64,000 nucleotides of DNA from positions 62,001 through 126,000 of the forward strand of contig NZ_VULR01000004.1 of assembly GCF_009696605.1 (NCBI RefSeq), given 5' to 3'. Made by a program: the position numbers and the translations under genes. Source of the DNA: Anaerosalibacter bizertensis. Its GTDB lineage: Bacteria; Bacillota; Clostridia; Tissierellales; Sporanaerobacteraceae. This document shows positions 53,823 through 63,353 of the stretch, piece by piece. The notes beneath the pieces are model-generated. The model was not told the DNA's origin. It made no database searches and worked only from the letters and a program-made list of their open reading frames with translations. Numbering within the stretch: position 1 is the first letter of the stretch; every line of letters starts with the position of its first letter.

Positions 53823-54512
53823 CTAGAATAGACTCTTAAGTTTGTTCAATGCTTTACTAAATCCACCAACATCATCTATTAAACCATATTCTACAGCTTC
53901 TTGCCCAATAAGTATAGTTCCCACATCATTAGCAATTTCATCAGTCGCATACATTAGCTCCATTAAAACCTTTCTATCTATTTTTGATGTTCTTAATATA
54001 AAATCTATAATTCTTTGCTGCATTTTTTCGAAATATCTAAAGGTTTGAGGTCCACTTATTACTAATCCAGTAGTTCTTATTGGATGAATAGTCATAGAAG
54101 CAGAAGGAACTATAAAAGAATAATCAGAAGCAGTAGCTAAAGGAACACCTATACTATGACCACCTCCAAGGACTAAAGATACAGTAGGTTTATCGATACT
54201 ATTTATCATTTCTGCTAATGCAAGACCAGCTTCTACATCGCCACCTATAGTATTTAACATAATAAATATTCCCTTTATATTTGGATCTTCCATAGCTGCA
54301 ATTAATAGTGGAATTATATGCTCATATTTTGTAGCTTTTTTTTGAGGGGGAGAAACATTATGGCCTTCAATTTCACCTATTATAGTTAGAAATTGTATAT
54401 TTTTAGGGATATTTTTACTATCTGATTGTTTCTCAGTACCCAACTCTATAATGCTTTCAATTTCTTCTTCATTGTTTTTATCTTTATCATTATTTAAATT
54501 TAAAAAGCTCAT
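53823..54512 (-). CDS. tepA: ClpP-like serine protease, TepA family
   Basis: A 229-residue ClpP-fold protease with the nucleophile Ser in LGGGHSIGVPLA near 119 and the catalytic His in SMTIHPIRTTG near 143. It resembles TepA/YmfB (translocation-enhancing protein) and sits beside ftsK/spoIIIE and the aspartokinase gene exactly as in B. subtilis. It may degrade signal peptides or small acid-soluble spore proteins, as suggested for TepA. GGAGG precedes the ATG. Confidence 0.88.
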   Translation of the reverse strand: MSFLNLNNDKDKNNEEEIESIIELGTEKQSDSKNIPKNIQFLTIIGEIEGHNVSPPQKKATKYEHIIPLLIAAMEDPNIKGIFIMLNTIGGDVEAGLALAEMINSIDKPTVSLVLGGGHSIGVPLATASDYSFIVPSASMTIHPIRTTGLVISGPQTFRYFEKMQQRIIDFILRTSKIDRKVLMELMYATDEIANDVGTILIGQEAVEYGLIDDVGGFSKALNKLKSLF

Positions 54513-54593
54513 AAAATACTACCTCCATTTTTATATCAATAATCTCTTTTAGTTTCTGCTTTTTATTTAAAAATATGCTAAATAAATAAAAGT

Positions 54594-54647
54594 AATAAAA
54601 AAATATAATTATCTTTGGGTACCCAAAGATAATTATATTTTTTTATT
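54594..54647. terminator. 54-bp perfect palindrome after the aspartokinase gene
   Basis: Perfect 27-base arms meet at 54620/54621 (core TTTGGGT/ACCCAAA). A-run on one side and T-run on the other make a strong terminator for the aspartokinase transcript, and it would also block antisense reading into it. Confidence 0.85.
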
Positions 54648-55857
54648 TATATAATTTAAATTCTTCATGTAAAGCAGTTAAAGCTTTATTGGTATCCTTC
54701 TCTTCTATTAGACACCAAATAGTGCTATGTGAGTCAGAGGTTTGCAGTATTTTTATTCCTTTTTTTGATAAAGCTTTAACTATTCTAGCCATCACTCCTG
54801 GTATCCCTTGCATTTTATAACCTATGGCGCTTAACTTACAGCAGTTTTTAATTAATTTATAATTATATTTGCCTTTTTTTAATATGGATTCAACTACTTT
54901 TAAATCTTCTTTATCAATAGTGAATATTTTTTTATCAATAAAAAAGTTTATAAGATCAATACTTATATTATTAGAAGTCAATTCTTCCATCAATTTTTCA
55001 GTATTATCTTCTTCCGTATCCATATAAATTATGACTTGTATTCTATCCTTTTTATATGTTATTGCAGTAATAACTTTTTCATTTTCAAAATTTTTTTTGC
55101 CATTTAAGATTAATGTTTCAGTACTTTCTATAGTGGTACCTTGTTTGTCCGAAAAAGTATTTTTTATTTTTATAGGAATATTATATTTTTGAGCTATTTC
55201 TACAGCTTTAGGATGTATTATTTTTGCTCCATCTTCAGCTAGTTGATAGACTTCCGAATAACCCATTGTTTCTAAGGAACGAGCATTGGGCACAATATTT
55301 GGATCTGCAGTCATTATACCATCTACATCAGAATAAATTTCTACCCATTTACTATCTAGAGCTTTTCCTAAGGCTACAGCACTAATATCGCTACCGCCTC
55401 TACCTAAAGTTGTTATTTCTCCCTCTTTAGTAGCACCCTGGAAACCAGCGACTATTACAATATAATTATTCTTTAAACTTTCCCTAATCTTATTAGGTTC
55501 AATTTCAATAATTTTAGCTTTTCCAAAATCTTTATTCGTCTTTATCCCTGCTTGATATCCTGTATATACAATAGACTTATATCCATTCTCACTTAAAGCA
55601 TTAGATAATACTACTGCAGATATGATTTCTCCACAAGATAAAATCATATCTAACTCTCTTTTAGAAATGGAATTTTTATTTATTAAATCAATCAATGAAT
55701 CAGTAGAATAAGGATTTTCTTTTCTTCCAATTGCAGACACTACTACAACTACATTATAACCTTTTTTATGTTTTTCTATAATTTTAGATACAACTTTTTC
55801 TCTGCTTTCTTTCGTAGCTAAGGAAGTTCCACCATATTTTTGAACTATTGTTTTCAT
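54643..55857 (-). CDS. Aspartate kinase
   Basis: A 404-residue aspartokinase with KYGGTSLA near 6-13, GRGGSDISAVALG near 150 and two C-terminal ACT domains (~265-400) for allosteric control. It starts the aspartate pathway to lysine, methionine, threonine and dipicolinate. Position corresponds to B. subtilis dapG, next to tepA and the ymxH-type gene, though the spoVFAB dipicolinate synthase genes found there in Bacillus are missing here. The ATG at 55857 follows GAGGTG. Confidence 0.9.
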   Translation of the reverse strand: MKTIVQKYGGTSLATKESREKVVSKIIEKHKKGYNVVVVVSAIGRKENPYSTDSLIDLINKNSISKRELDMILSCGEIISAVVLSNALSENGYKSIVYTGYQAGIKTNKDFGKAKIIEIEPNKIRESLKNNYIVIVAGFQGATKEGEITTLGRGGSDISAVALGKALDSKWVEIYSDVDGIMTADPNIVPNARSLETMGYSEVYQLAEDGAKIIHPKAVEIAQKYNIPIKIKNTFSDKQGTTIESTETLILNGKKNFENEKVITAITYKKDRIQVIIYMDTEEDNTEKLMEELTSNNISIDLINFFIDKKIFTIDKEDLKVVESILKKGKYNYKLIKNCCKLSAIGYKMQGIPGVMARIVKALSKKGIKILQTSDSHSTIWCLIEEKDTNKALTALHEEFKLYK

Positions 55858-55929
55858 TGTAGCTTTCACCTCTAATTCTATTTGTCTCTAGTTTTATAAT
55901 ATGGATCGACTAAAAGTTTGTGACATTTT

Positions 55930-56172
55930 TTAATAATCTTCTATTTCTACTATTATCATATCATCTCCTACTTTTTTAATTGAATCCCAAGGAATCTCTA
56001 TTTCTTCTTTTTCTCCAAACAACTTGAATTGCACTCTTTTATCTGGAAGTAACAATGATATAATCTTACCAGTATTTTCATCTATTATGACGTCTGAGTC
56101 TGCTATCATCCCTAGTCTTCCGCCATCATTTAAGTTTACAATTTCTTTTCCCCCTAATTCGCTTAACAGCAT
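55930..56172 (-). CDS. ymxH: YlmC/YmxH family sporulation protein (PRC-barrel)
   Basis: An 80-residue PRC-barrel-like protein (GKEIVNLNDGGRLGMIADSDV, core NLNDGGRLG near 14-22). YmxH lies between the M16 peptidase and aspartokinase genes in B. subtilis, and here dut is added between it and the peptidase gene. TGGAGGT precedes the ATG. It has a separate upstream region with an element shared with the ylxY-like gene. Confidence 0.85.
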   Translation of the reverse strand: MLLSELGGKEIVNLNDGGRLGMIADSDVIIDENTGKIISLLLPDKRVQFKLFGEKEEIEIPWDSIKKVGDDMIIVEIEDY

Positions 56173-56228
56173 TTTAATACCTCCAGTTTAGTTTTTTAAT
56201 ATGTTATAGTATTTATATTCTTTTTTTA

Positions 56229-56277
56229 TTTAATATATTACCGTTATCACCTATGATAAAATCTATTATGACTTTTA
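56229..56277 (-). promoter_or_regulatory. Shared element upstream of ymxH (see 58784-58828)
   Basis: On the minus strand it reads TCATA, 15 bases, GGTGATAACG. About 35 of 47 bases match the element upstream of the ylxY-like gene. The TCATA-N15-RRTGATA pattern resembles a forespore sigma (SigF/SigG) promoter, but the fit is imperfect. Confidence 0.4.
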
Positions 56278-56706
56278 ATATCCTGTATGTCCAAAACCTC
56301 CAGTTCCTCTCTCCGTACTATTTAAAGAATCTACTTCTATAAAATTAACTTTTTCGTATTTTGTAAAAACTAACTGAGCTATTCTATCTCCTCTTTTTAT
56401 AATAAAATCTTCATTACTTAGATTAATAAGAATAACTTTAATTTCACCTCTATAATCACTATCTATAGTACCTACAGCATTAGCCAAAGTAATGCCATGT
56501 TTTAGTGCTAAACCACTTCTAGGTCTAACTTGTCCTTCATAACCTGAAGGAATGGAAACAGATATTCCTGTAGGTACTAATATTCTCTCTAAAGGCTTTA
56601 AAACTTCTTGTGATTTAATATTTGCATATAAATCAACTCCTGCAGAACCTTCTGTTTTATATTTAGGTAGAGGAAAGGGACTTTTATTTATTATTTTTAT
56701 TTGCAT
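56275..56706 (-). CDS. dut: dUTP diphosphatase
   Basis: A 143-residue trimeric dUTPase with all five motifs visible: [43 protein letters not shown] and the C-terminal P-loop-like [12 protein letters not shown]. It removes dUTP and makes dUMP. The ATG at 56706 follows GAGGTG. It is translationally close to the M16 peptidase gene, whose stop is 11 bases upstream. Confidence 0.95.
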   Translation of the reverse strand: MQIKIINKSPFPLPKYKTEGSAGVDLYANIKSQEVLKPLERILVPTGISVSIPSGYEGQVRPRSGLALKHGITLANAVGTIDSDYRGEIKVILINLSNEDFIIKRGDRIAQLVFTKYEKVNFIEVDSLNSTERGTGGFGHTGY

Positions 56707-56716
56707 TTTTATCACC

Positions 56717-57997
56717 TCAACTATATAAGATTTCTTTTAATTTTTTTTCAACTTGTTCTTTTTTTGATAAATTACCTACATAAATAGTATTAAGTTTATC
56801 AAAATTAAATATTTTTTCTACTACAATTTCTATGTCTTCCATATCTACTTCATTTATTTTTTTTACTATTTCATTTGGATGATAGGTTTTATCCATTAAC
56901 AGCTTACTCCTACCTATTTCAGCCATTCTACTAGAAGTATTTTCTAATCCTAATAAGTAATTGCCTTTCAATTGTTCTTTTGATTTAAATAGCTCTTCTT
57001 TTGTAATAAGCTCTTTTTTTGCAATTTCTATATCTTCTTTAACCAATTCTACAGCTTCATATATTTTTTCTGGATTTAAACCTACATATATTGTAAATGT
57101 GCCTGTTTTTTCATAAAAAGAAGGATGAGAATAGACAGAATATGCTAATCCTTTGTCTTCTCTTATTCTTTGAAATAACCTTGAACTCATACTTCCACCA
57201 AAAATATTATCAAATACAAGAAGAGGATATACATAGTTATTCTTTCGTGATAACCCTTCCATACCAATAAGTAAATTTAATTGTTCAGTGTCTTTTATGA
57301 ACCCATTTATTTTTTTAGTATAAACATAATTTTGATCTAGTATGATTCTGTCGTTCTTATTATCTTGAATATTAAAGTCTCCAAAATAATCTTCAAGTAA
57401 TTTCAATGTTTCATTTTCATTTATATTTCCAACAATTGAAATAACAATATTCTCTGGAGTATAATTCTTTTTAAAATAATCTATAATATCTTCTCTATCT
57501 ATACTTTCTAAACTATCTATAGTTCCTAATATAGGTAGTTCTAAAGATGTACCTTCAAACATAGTTTTTGCTAATAAATCATAAGCAATATCTTCAGGAG
57601 AATCTTGATACATTTTAATTTCTTCATATATTACTTTTTTCTCTTTTAATATATCTTCTTCGTTAAATAAACTATTCTTTAGCATATCAGATAATAGATC
57701 AATAGCTAATCTCTCATAAGTATTTAAAACTTTTACATAAAGACATGTATATTCTTTAGTTGTAAAAGCATTTAGTTGTCCTCCTATATTATCAATAGAT
57801 TCAGCAATTTCCTTAGCTGTTCTATTTTTAGTTCCCTTGAAAAGCAAATGTTCAATAAAATGAGAAATGCCACTGTTATGCTTGTCCTCATTTATAGATC
57901 CATTTTTTATCCATATCCCTAATGAAATGGAATTTACATAGGGAATGTTTTCCATTACTATGTTAATTCCATTGCTAAGTATTTTATTATTATACAT
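56717..57997 (-). CDS. M16 family zinc peptidase (YmxG/MlpA-like)
   Basis: A 426-residue pitrilysin-type peptidase with the inverted zinc motif HFIEH near 46-50 and the downstream Glu in [12 protein letters not shown]-like context ([15 protein letters not shown] near 121-135). It resembles mitochondrial processing peptidase beta and B. subtilis MlpA/YmxG. A role in protein or signal-peptide turnover is likely. GGGAGG precedes the ATG. Confidence 0.92.
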   Translation of the reverse strand: MYNNKILSNGINIVMENIPYVNSISLGIWIKNGSINEDKHNSGISHFIEHLLFKGTKNRTAKEIAESIDNIGGQLNAFTTKEYTCLYVKVLNTYERLAIDLLSDMLKNSLFNEEDILKEKKVIYEEIKMYQDSPEDIAYDLLAKTMFEGTSLELPILGTIDSLESIDREDIIDYFKKNYTPENIVISIVGNINENETLKLLEDYFGDFNIQDNKNDRIILDQNYVYTKKINGFIKDTEQLNLLIGMEGLSRKNNYVYPLLVFDNIFGGSMSSRLFQRIREDKGLAYSVYSHPSFYEKTGTFTIYVGLNPEKIYEAVELVKEDIEIAKKELITKEELFKSKEQLKGNYLLGLENTSSRMAEIGRSKLLMDKTYHPNEIVKKINEVDMEDIEIVVEKIFNFDKLNTIYVGNLSKKEQVEKKLKEILYS

Positions 57998-58029
57998 TTT
58001 TACCTCCCATTTATCTTATGTTCTTTAAT

Positions 58030-58740
58030 TTATTTTATAACTTGGCCAACCTTAACTATATCATATCCTTCTTCTTTAAGTGTTTGAATAATTACAGGTA
58101 ACGCTTTTATAGTTTCTTTTGTAGGATGCATCAATACTATAGCAGAATTTTCTGCTTGAGTTAACACTCTATTTATTATTTTATCTTGAGTACTGTCTTC
58201 TCGCCAATCTATGGTATCAATACTCCACATAATTATATCATAATTTAATTCTTCTGCTGCTTTAATTGTATTATCATTAAAAGAACCTGCCGGAGGTGCA
58301 AAATATTTGCACTCCATATTTAATATATTATTTAAAACTTCATGACATTTTTTAATTTCTCTTAAATTATCATCATAATTTAATTTTCCATAGTCAGCAT
58401 GAGCATATCCATGGTTTCCTATTTCATGTTTATATGAGTATATATCTTTTAATAATTTTTCGTTCTTTTCTGCCCATTTTCCCGTAACAAAAAAAGTTAT
58501 TTTAATATCTTCTTTTTCAAATATAGATAGCATTTCAGGTATGTACTCATTGCCCCAATCCACATTACAAGCAAAGGCAATAACTTTTTCGTCTATATTA
58601 CCTTTATAATAAATATCTTCTTTAAATGTCTCTTCTGAATTTTTATAGTATATATTATAAAATATTATTGCAAATATTGCTAATACTAAAATGGTTATTA
58701 ACAAACGTAACTTTTGTTTTTTTATATAGAAAATTTTCAT
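58030..58740 (-). CDS. ylxY: Polysaccharide deacetylase, YlxY-like
   Basis: A 236-residue NodB-domain protein with an N-terminal membrane anchor (~12-30). The usual TFDDG motif is changed: AFACNVDWGNEY (~54-65) stands in its place. Its metal-binding HxxxH equivalent (HEIGNHGYAH near 125) and the FAPPAG motif are present. Such enzymes trim N-acetyl groups of peptidoglycan; the variant first motif matches the YlxY/PdaB-like sporulation group. Position next to pnp matches B. subtilis ylxY. AAAGGAGGG precedes the ATG. Confidence 0.85.
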   Translation of the reverse strand: MKIFYIKKQKLRLLITILVLAIFAIIFYNIYYKNSEETFKEDIYYKGNIDEKVIAFACNVDWGNEYIPEMLSIFEKEDIKITFFVTGKWAEKNEKLLKDIYSYKHEIGNHGYAHADYGKLNYDDNLREIKKCHEVLNNILNMECKYFAPPAGSFNDNTIKAAEELNYDIIMWSIDTIDWREDSTQDKIINRVLTQAENSAIVLMHPTKETIKALPVIIQTLKEEGYDIVKVGQVIK

Positions 58741-58783
58741 GTTTTCCCTCCTTTTTTTATTTAATATATTATATTCATTTTAA

Positions 58784-58828
58784 TTTAATATATTCTATAT
58801 CATTTATGATAAGATTTACTATGATATT
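58784..58828 (-). promoter_or_regulatory. Shared element upstream of the ylxY-like gene (see 56229-56277)
   Basis: On the minus strand TCATA, 15 bases, AATGATATAG, lying ~45 bases before the start codon. The similarity to the ymxH upstream element suggests common regulation of two sporulation-linked genes. Confidence 0.4.
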
Positions 58829-58835
58829 AGTGTAT

Positions 58836-58872
58836 AAAAAAACATGAACCAGCTTCAGGTTCATGTTTTTTT
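58836..58872 (-). terminator. Terminator after pnp
   Basis: CATGAACC and GGTTCATG form a stem around AGCTTCA, flanked by A- and T-runs at the pnp stop. It is a strong terminator. Confidence 0.9.
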
Positions 58873-60988
58873 ATTTTTTCTTATCTTTTCTATCTTTTTT
58901 TTCATCTTCATCTTTTGGTAAAGTAGCTTTTCTAGATAGATTTATTCTTCCTTGATTATCTATTTCTATTACTTTTACAAGTATTTCATCTCCAATAGAT
59001 AGAACATCTTCTACTTTATTTATTCTTTCTCTTGCTATATTAGATATATGAACTAAACCTTCTTTTCCATTTAATATTTCTACAAAAGCTCCAAATGGAA
59101 CAATTCTATTTACTTTACCTAAATATACTTCTCCAACTTCCACATCTTTTACTGCTCTGTTCACCATCTCCATAGCTTTATTTCCTTTTTCTTCATCATC
59201 CGCCGCTATAAGAACTTTACCTTTTTCATCTATATCAATCTTGACATCTGTTTCATCAATTATTTTGTTAATAACTTTTCCACCTGGTCCAATTACATCT
59301 CTTATTTTTTCTGGACTTACTTGCATAGTAAATATCCTTGGAGCATATGGTGACAATTGTTCTCTTGGTTCGGGAATTACAGATAACATTTTATTTAAAA
59401 TAAATAATCTACCCATTCTTGCTCTTTCCAATGCCTCTTCCAATATTTCTCTTCCTATTCCAGCTATTTTTATATCCATTTGAATAGCTGTAATTCCTTT
59501 TGCAGTACCTGCAACTTTAAAATCCATATCTCCTAAAAAGTCTTCTAAACCTTGAATATCTGTCAAAATAACAACTTTATCTTCCGATTTCATAAGTCCC
59601 ATGGCAATACCTGCAACTGGTGCTTTAATAGGTACTCCTGCATCTAATAATGCTAAAGTACTTCCACATACACTAGCTTGAGAGGAAGATCCATTAGAGC
59701 TTAATATCTCAGATACTAATCTTATAGTATATGGGAATTCTTCTTCAGAAGGTATAACTGGTTCTAAAGCTCTTTCTGCTAAAGCTCCATGACCAATTTC
59801 TCTTCTTCCAGGCCCTCTAAGCATTCTAGTTTCTCCAACGCTATATGGTGGAAAATTATAATGATGCATATATCGCTTAGATTCTTCTTCATCAATTCCA
59901 TCAATTATTTGTACATCACTTGAAGCACCTAATGTAGCAATTGTAAGAGCTTGAGTTTGACCTCTTGTAAATAGTCCTGAACCATGAGCCCTAGGCAACA
60001 AACCTACATCAATAGATATAGGACGTATTTCATCTACTTTTCTGTTGTCTGGCCTAATTCCTTTTTCTAATATCATTCTTCGAACTTCTTCTTTTTTTAT
60101 TTCATTTATAACTTCATCTATATCTTTTTCGTTATCTGGATATTTTTCTAGAAAATATTCAAAAATTTCTTCTTTAACTTTATCCATGTTTTCTTCTCTT
60201 ACTTGTTTATCAGTAGCTTGGATGGCTTCTTTAATTTTTTCTGTAGCAAAATCTCTTACTTGTTTTTCTATTTCTTCTTCAGGTTTAAAAATCTCATATT
60301 CTACTTTTTCTTTTCCTACTTCTTTTCTTATTTCCTCTATGAAATTACATATACCTTTTATATGCTCATGAGCAGTTATTATACTCTCTAGCATAATCTC
60401 CTCAGATACTTCATTTGCTCCTGCTTCTACCATCATTACGGCATCTTTAGTACCAGATACTACTAAATGTAGTTCAGATTTATCCCTTTCTTCACTGTTA
60501 GGATTAATAATAATTTCATCATCTACTAATCCTACTAATACTGAGCCAGTAGGTCCGGAAAACGGAATATCTGATATTGTTAAAGCTATAGAAGAACCTA
60601 TCATAGCAATAATATCAGGAGTACAATCTTGATCAGTAGATAGAACTGTTGCAATAACTTGTACATCATTTCTATAGCCCTTTGGAAATAATGGCCTTAT
60701 AGGCCTATCAATAAGCCTTGAAGTTAGAATTGCTTTTTCGCTGGGTCTTCCTTCTCTTTTTATAAATCCTCCAGGAATTTTTCCAACTGAATAAAGCCTT
60801 TCTTCAAAATCCACACTCAATGGGAAAAAATCTATTCCTTCTCTTGGTTCCTTAGAAGCAGTAGCCGTTACTAGTACAACAGTATCCCCATATCTGACTA
60901 CACAAGCTCCATTTGCCTGTTCAGCAACTTTACCTATAGTTACAGACAGTTTTCTGCCTGCTAACTCGTATTCAAAAACTTTTTCCAT
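58871..60988 (-). CDS. pnp: Polyribonucleotide nucleotidyltransferase (PNPase)
   Basis: A 705-residue phosphorolytic 3'-5' exoribonuclease with two RNase PH domains (~10-220 and ~310-540), a linking alpha domain, a KH domain ([19 protein letters not shown], core [10 protein letters not shown] near 567) and an S1 domain (~620-690). It works in mRNA decay alongside RNase Y, also encoded in this window. AGGAGG precedes the ATG. rpsO lies directly upstream, as in most bacteria. Confidence 0.97.
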   Translation of the reverse strand: MEKVFEYELAGRKLSVTIGKVAEQANGACVVRYGDTVVLVTATASKEPREGIDFFPLSVDFEERLYSVGKIPGGFIKREGRPSEKAILTSRLIDRPIRPLFPKGYRNDVQVIATVLSTDQDCTPDIIAMIGSSIALTISDIPFSGPTGSVLVGLVDDEIIINPNSEERDKSELHLVVSGTKDAVMMVEAGANEVSEEIMLESIITAHEHIKGICNFIEEIRKEVGKEKVEYEIFKPEEEIEKQVRDFATEKIKEAIQATDKQVREENMDKVKEEIFEYFLEKYPDNEKDIDEVINEIKKEEVRRMILEKGIRPDNRKVDEIRPISIDVGLLPRAHGSGLFTRGQTQALTIATLGASSDVQIIDGIDEEESKRYMHHYNFPPYSVGETRMLRGPGRREIGHGALAERALEPVIPSEEEFPYTIRLVSEILSSNGSSSQASVCGSTLALLDAGVPIKAPVAGIAMGLMKSEDKVVILTDIQGLEDFLGDMDFKVAGTAKGITAIQMDIKIAGIGREILEEALERARMGRLFILNKMLSVIPEPREQLSPYAPRIFTMQVSPEKIRDVIGPGGKVINKIIDETDVKIDIDEKGKVLIAADDEEKGNKAMEMVNRAVKDVEVGEVYLGKVNRIVPFGAFVEILNGKEGLVHISNIARERINKVEDVLSIGDEILVKVIEIDNQGRINLSRKATLPKDEDEKKDRKDKKK

Positions 60989-61098
60989 GCTTTACCTCCT
61001 TTTATTCCTATAAAAAAACAATTAACAATAATATTATAACCTATTTTTTATAAAAAATTTTATTAGCTAACAAACATAATTTAAGTCTAATAAATCAA

Positions 61099-61117
61099 TA
61101 GAGCGGGAATCCCGCTC
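61099..61117 (-). terminator. Terminator/attenuator between rpsO and pnp
   Basis: AGAGCGGGA and TCCCGCTCT form a G+C-rich hairpin 5 bases after the rpsO stop. The following ATTGATTTATT is only partly T-rich, so read-through into pnp is expected. Confidence 0.7.
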
Positions 61118-61121
61118 TATA

Positions 61122-61391
61122 CTATCTTCTTATTCCTAATTTTTCAATAAGATTACGATATCTTTCAATATCTGACTTTTTTAAATATTTTAATAAACCT
61201 CTTCTTTGACCAACCATCTTCAATAAACCTCTTCTTGAATGATGATCCTTCTTATGATCTTTAAGATGTTCATTTAAAGTATTAATCCTATGAGTCAATA
61301 TAGCGATTTGAACTTCTGGTGAACCTGTATCACCTTCGTGTATCTTATAATCTTCAATAATTTTTGCTTTTTCTTCCTTAGTCAATGCCAA
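61122..61391 (-). CDS. rpsO: Ribosomal protein S15
   Basis: The 89-residue S15 binds 16S rRNA and helps assemble the 30S platform. [45 protein letters not shown] and the C-terminal [12 protein letters not shown] are diagnostic. The TTG at 61391 is chosen over the GTG at 61400, because it gives the canonical length and N-terminus and follows GAGGAGGTG. Confidence 0.97.
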   Translation of the reverse strand: MALTKEEKAKIIEDYKIHEGDTGSPEVQIAILTHRINTLNEHLKDHKKDHHSRRGLLKMVGQRRGLLKYLKKSDIERYRNLIEKLGIRR

Positions 61392-61422
61392 TGGAAGCAC
61401 CTCCTCAAATTTTATTTTCGCC

Positions 61423-61475
61423 TTTAGCTAAGTAAATCGTCGAGGATACGATAAACTTAGCTAAAGGTAACGAAA
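61423..61475 (-). promoter_or_regulatory. Structured rpsO leader
   Basis: On the minus strand CCTTTAGCTAAGTTTATCG and CGATTTACTTAGCTAAAGG are near-perfect complements around TATCCTCGA, ending ~20 bases upstream of the rpsO ribosome site. It may be the S15 autoregulatory target known in other Gram-positives, or a terminator/antiterminator. Confidence 0.5.
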
Positions 61476-61517
61476 CTAGATTAATTTTATCATATACTTA
61501 TTGAATTGTAAACATAA

Positions 61518-62432
61518 TTAATTGTTTTTTATATTCTCTACATCTTTTAACATTTGATCTATAAGTTCTTCTTTTTTATTAAACTTAATTTCCTCTCTAT
61601 GGAATTGTAAAAATTTTATAGAGATTTTTTCACCATATATGTCTTGATTGAAGTCCAATATATAACTTTCTACACTGATATCATAATCATTGAAAGTAGG
61701 ATTTTCACCTACATTTGTTAGACTTAAATATTCTTTTCCATTAACCATAGTAATAGTTTTATATACTCCAAACCTAGGAATTAAATATCCTTCATCTAGT
61801 TTAAGATTTGCTGTAGGAAACCCCAGTCCCTTTCCTCTTTTATTCCCAGCTACTACTTTTCCTTCCATCTCATAAGGCCTTCCTAAAAAGTCATTAGCTT
61901 TTTTAATATTTCCTTCTCTCAAAAGTTTTCTTATTAAAGTACTACTTATAACTTCTTCTTCACCATAAACGGGTTCTACTACTATAACTTCAAAACCTAA
62001 CTCTTTGCCTAACTCTTTTAAATAATTGCTATCTCCTTTTGCTTTATATCCAAATCTGTAATTAAAACCTACTACTACTAGCTTGACATGTAATTTATCG
62101 ATTAATATATCCTCTACAAATTGTTTTGGACTAAGTCGCATTATATCTTCATTGAAATTCATTGAATAAATCATTTCAACACCAATAGATTCTAACAGTT
62201 CAATCTTTTGATTGTTTGAAGTAAGCATATTAGGTTTCTTATCTTTATTTATTACATTCTTAGTATGAGTTGTAAAAAGTAGTACTGAGGTCTTCAGTTC
62301 TTTTTTCTTACCTTCATGTACCATAGTTTTAATAAGTTGTTGATGCCCTATATGAAGTCCATCAAAATTACCTAAAGCTACAGCTGTTGCTCCTTTTACT
62401 CTCTCATTTTTATCATAACTTATCATTTCCAT
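61518..62432 (-). CDS. ribF: Bifunctional riboflavin kinase / FMN adenylyltransferase
   Basis: A 304-residue enzyme that turns riboflavin into FMN and FAD. The N-terminal adenylyltransferase has GNFDGLHIGHQQL near 22-34; the C-terminal kinase has GNKRGKGLGFPTANL near 195. AAAGGTG precedes the ATG. Position between truB and rpsO is conserved in Firmicutes. Confidence 0.95.
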   Translation of the reverse strand: MEMISYDKNERVKGATAVALGNFDGLHIGHQQLIKTMVHEGKKKELKTSVLLFTTHTKNVINKDKKPNMLTSNNQKIELLESIGVEMIYSMNFNEDIMRLSPKQFVEDILIDKLHVKLVVVGFNYRFGYKAKGDSNYLKELGKELGFEVIVVEPVYGEEEVISSTLIRKLLREGNIKKANDFLGRPYEMEGKVVAGNKRGKGLGFPTANLKLDEGYLIPRFGVYKTITMVNGKEYLSLTNVGENPTFNDYDISVESYILDFNQDIYGEKISIKFLQFHREEIKFNKKEELIDQMLKDVENIKNN

Positions 62433-62444
62433 AATTTATCACCT

Positions 62445-63344
62445 TTATAATAATACTTTATCCATTTTTAAAATATATTTTTCATTTCTATTTATAACTT
62501 TTCCTACACCTATGAATGTGTTATCACAATAAATACGTAAGAACTCATCTAATTCAATCCCTTTTGGTATATCATCTTGTTTTAACTCTAATTTTTCACC
62601 ATTAGATAACTTTTTCCAAAAAAAACTTGGAAAATTAAGGTGTTTGAAATCCTTCAAACCTTTATCCATAGGTATTAAAATATCTTCAATTTTTTTATCA
62701 TTATACTTATCATAAATACTATCTAAGCTAACTGATTCTTTTATATTAAATGGATAAACTTCTTCTCTTATTAAATAAGACATATATCCATATGTACCTA
62801 GAAGTTGTCCTATATCATCACATAAAGTTCTTATATATGTTCCTCTAGAACATCTAACTCTAAATAATATTTTATTATTATCTACTATATTTAATATAGA
62901 TATATCATATATATGCACCTTTCTCTTTTCTCTTTCTACTTCTATGCCTTCTCTAGCCAACTCATATAATTTTTTCCCTTTATGTTTCAAAGCTGAATAC
63001 ATAGGTGGAAGTTGATATATTTCACCTTTAAAACAATCAAAAGCTTTAATGATTTCTGATTCCGTTACAATTTTGTTTGATTGTTTTAAAACTATTCCAT
63101 CTTCATCTTGGGTATCAGTTTTATAACCTAATGTAAGTTCTCCAACATATACCTTATCTGAATTTAATAAGTATTCACTAATCCGTGTAGCCTTACCTAT
63201 GCATATAGGTAAGACTCCACTAGCATTTGGATCCAGTGTACCTGTATGGCCTACTTTTCTTATACCCAATATTTTTCTAACTTCTCTAACTATATCATGA
63301 GAAGATAAACCTTTAGGTTTAAATATGTTTAAAATTCCATTCAT
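62445..63344 (-). CDS. truB: tRNA pseudouridine-55 synthase
   Basis: A 299-residue TruB with GILNIFKPKGLSSHDIV, the catalytic Asp in GHTGTLDPNASGVLP near 32-46, and CSRGTYIRTLCDDIG near 173. It makes pseudouridine 55 in the T-loop of tRNAs. A C-terminal PUA-like region is present. AAGGTGATG precedes the ATG. Confidence 0.95.
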   Translation of the reverse strand: MNGILNIFKPKGLSSHDIVREVRKILGIRKVGHTGTLDPNASGVLPICIGKATRISEYLLNSDKVYVGELTLGYKTDTQDEDGIVLKQSNKIVTESEIIKAFDCFKGEIYQLPPMYSALKHKGKKLYELAREGIEVEREKRKVHIYDISILNIVDNNKILFRVRCSRGTYIRTLCDDIGQLLGTYGYMSYLIREEVYPFNIKESVSLDSIYDKYNDKKIEDILIPMDKGLKDFKHLNFPSFFWKKLSNGEKLELKQDDIPKGIELDEFLRIYCDNTFIGVGKVINRNEKYILKMDKVLL

Positions 63345-63353
63345 GGCATCACC

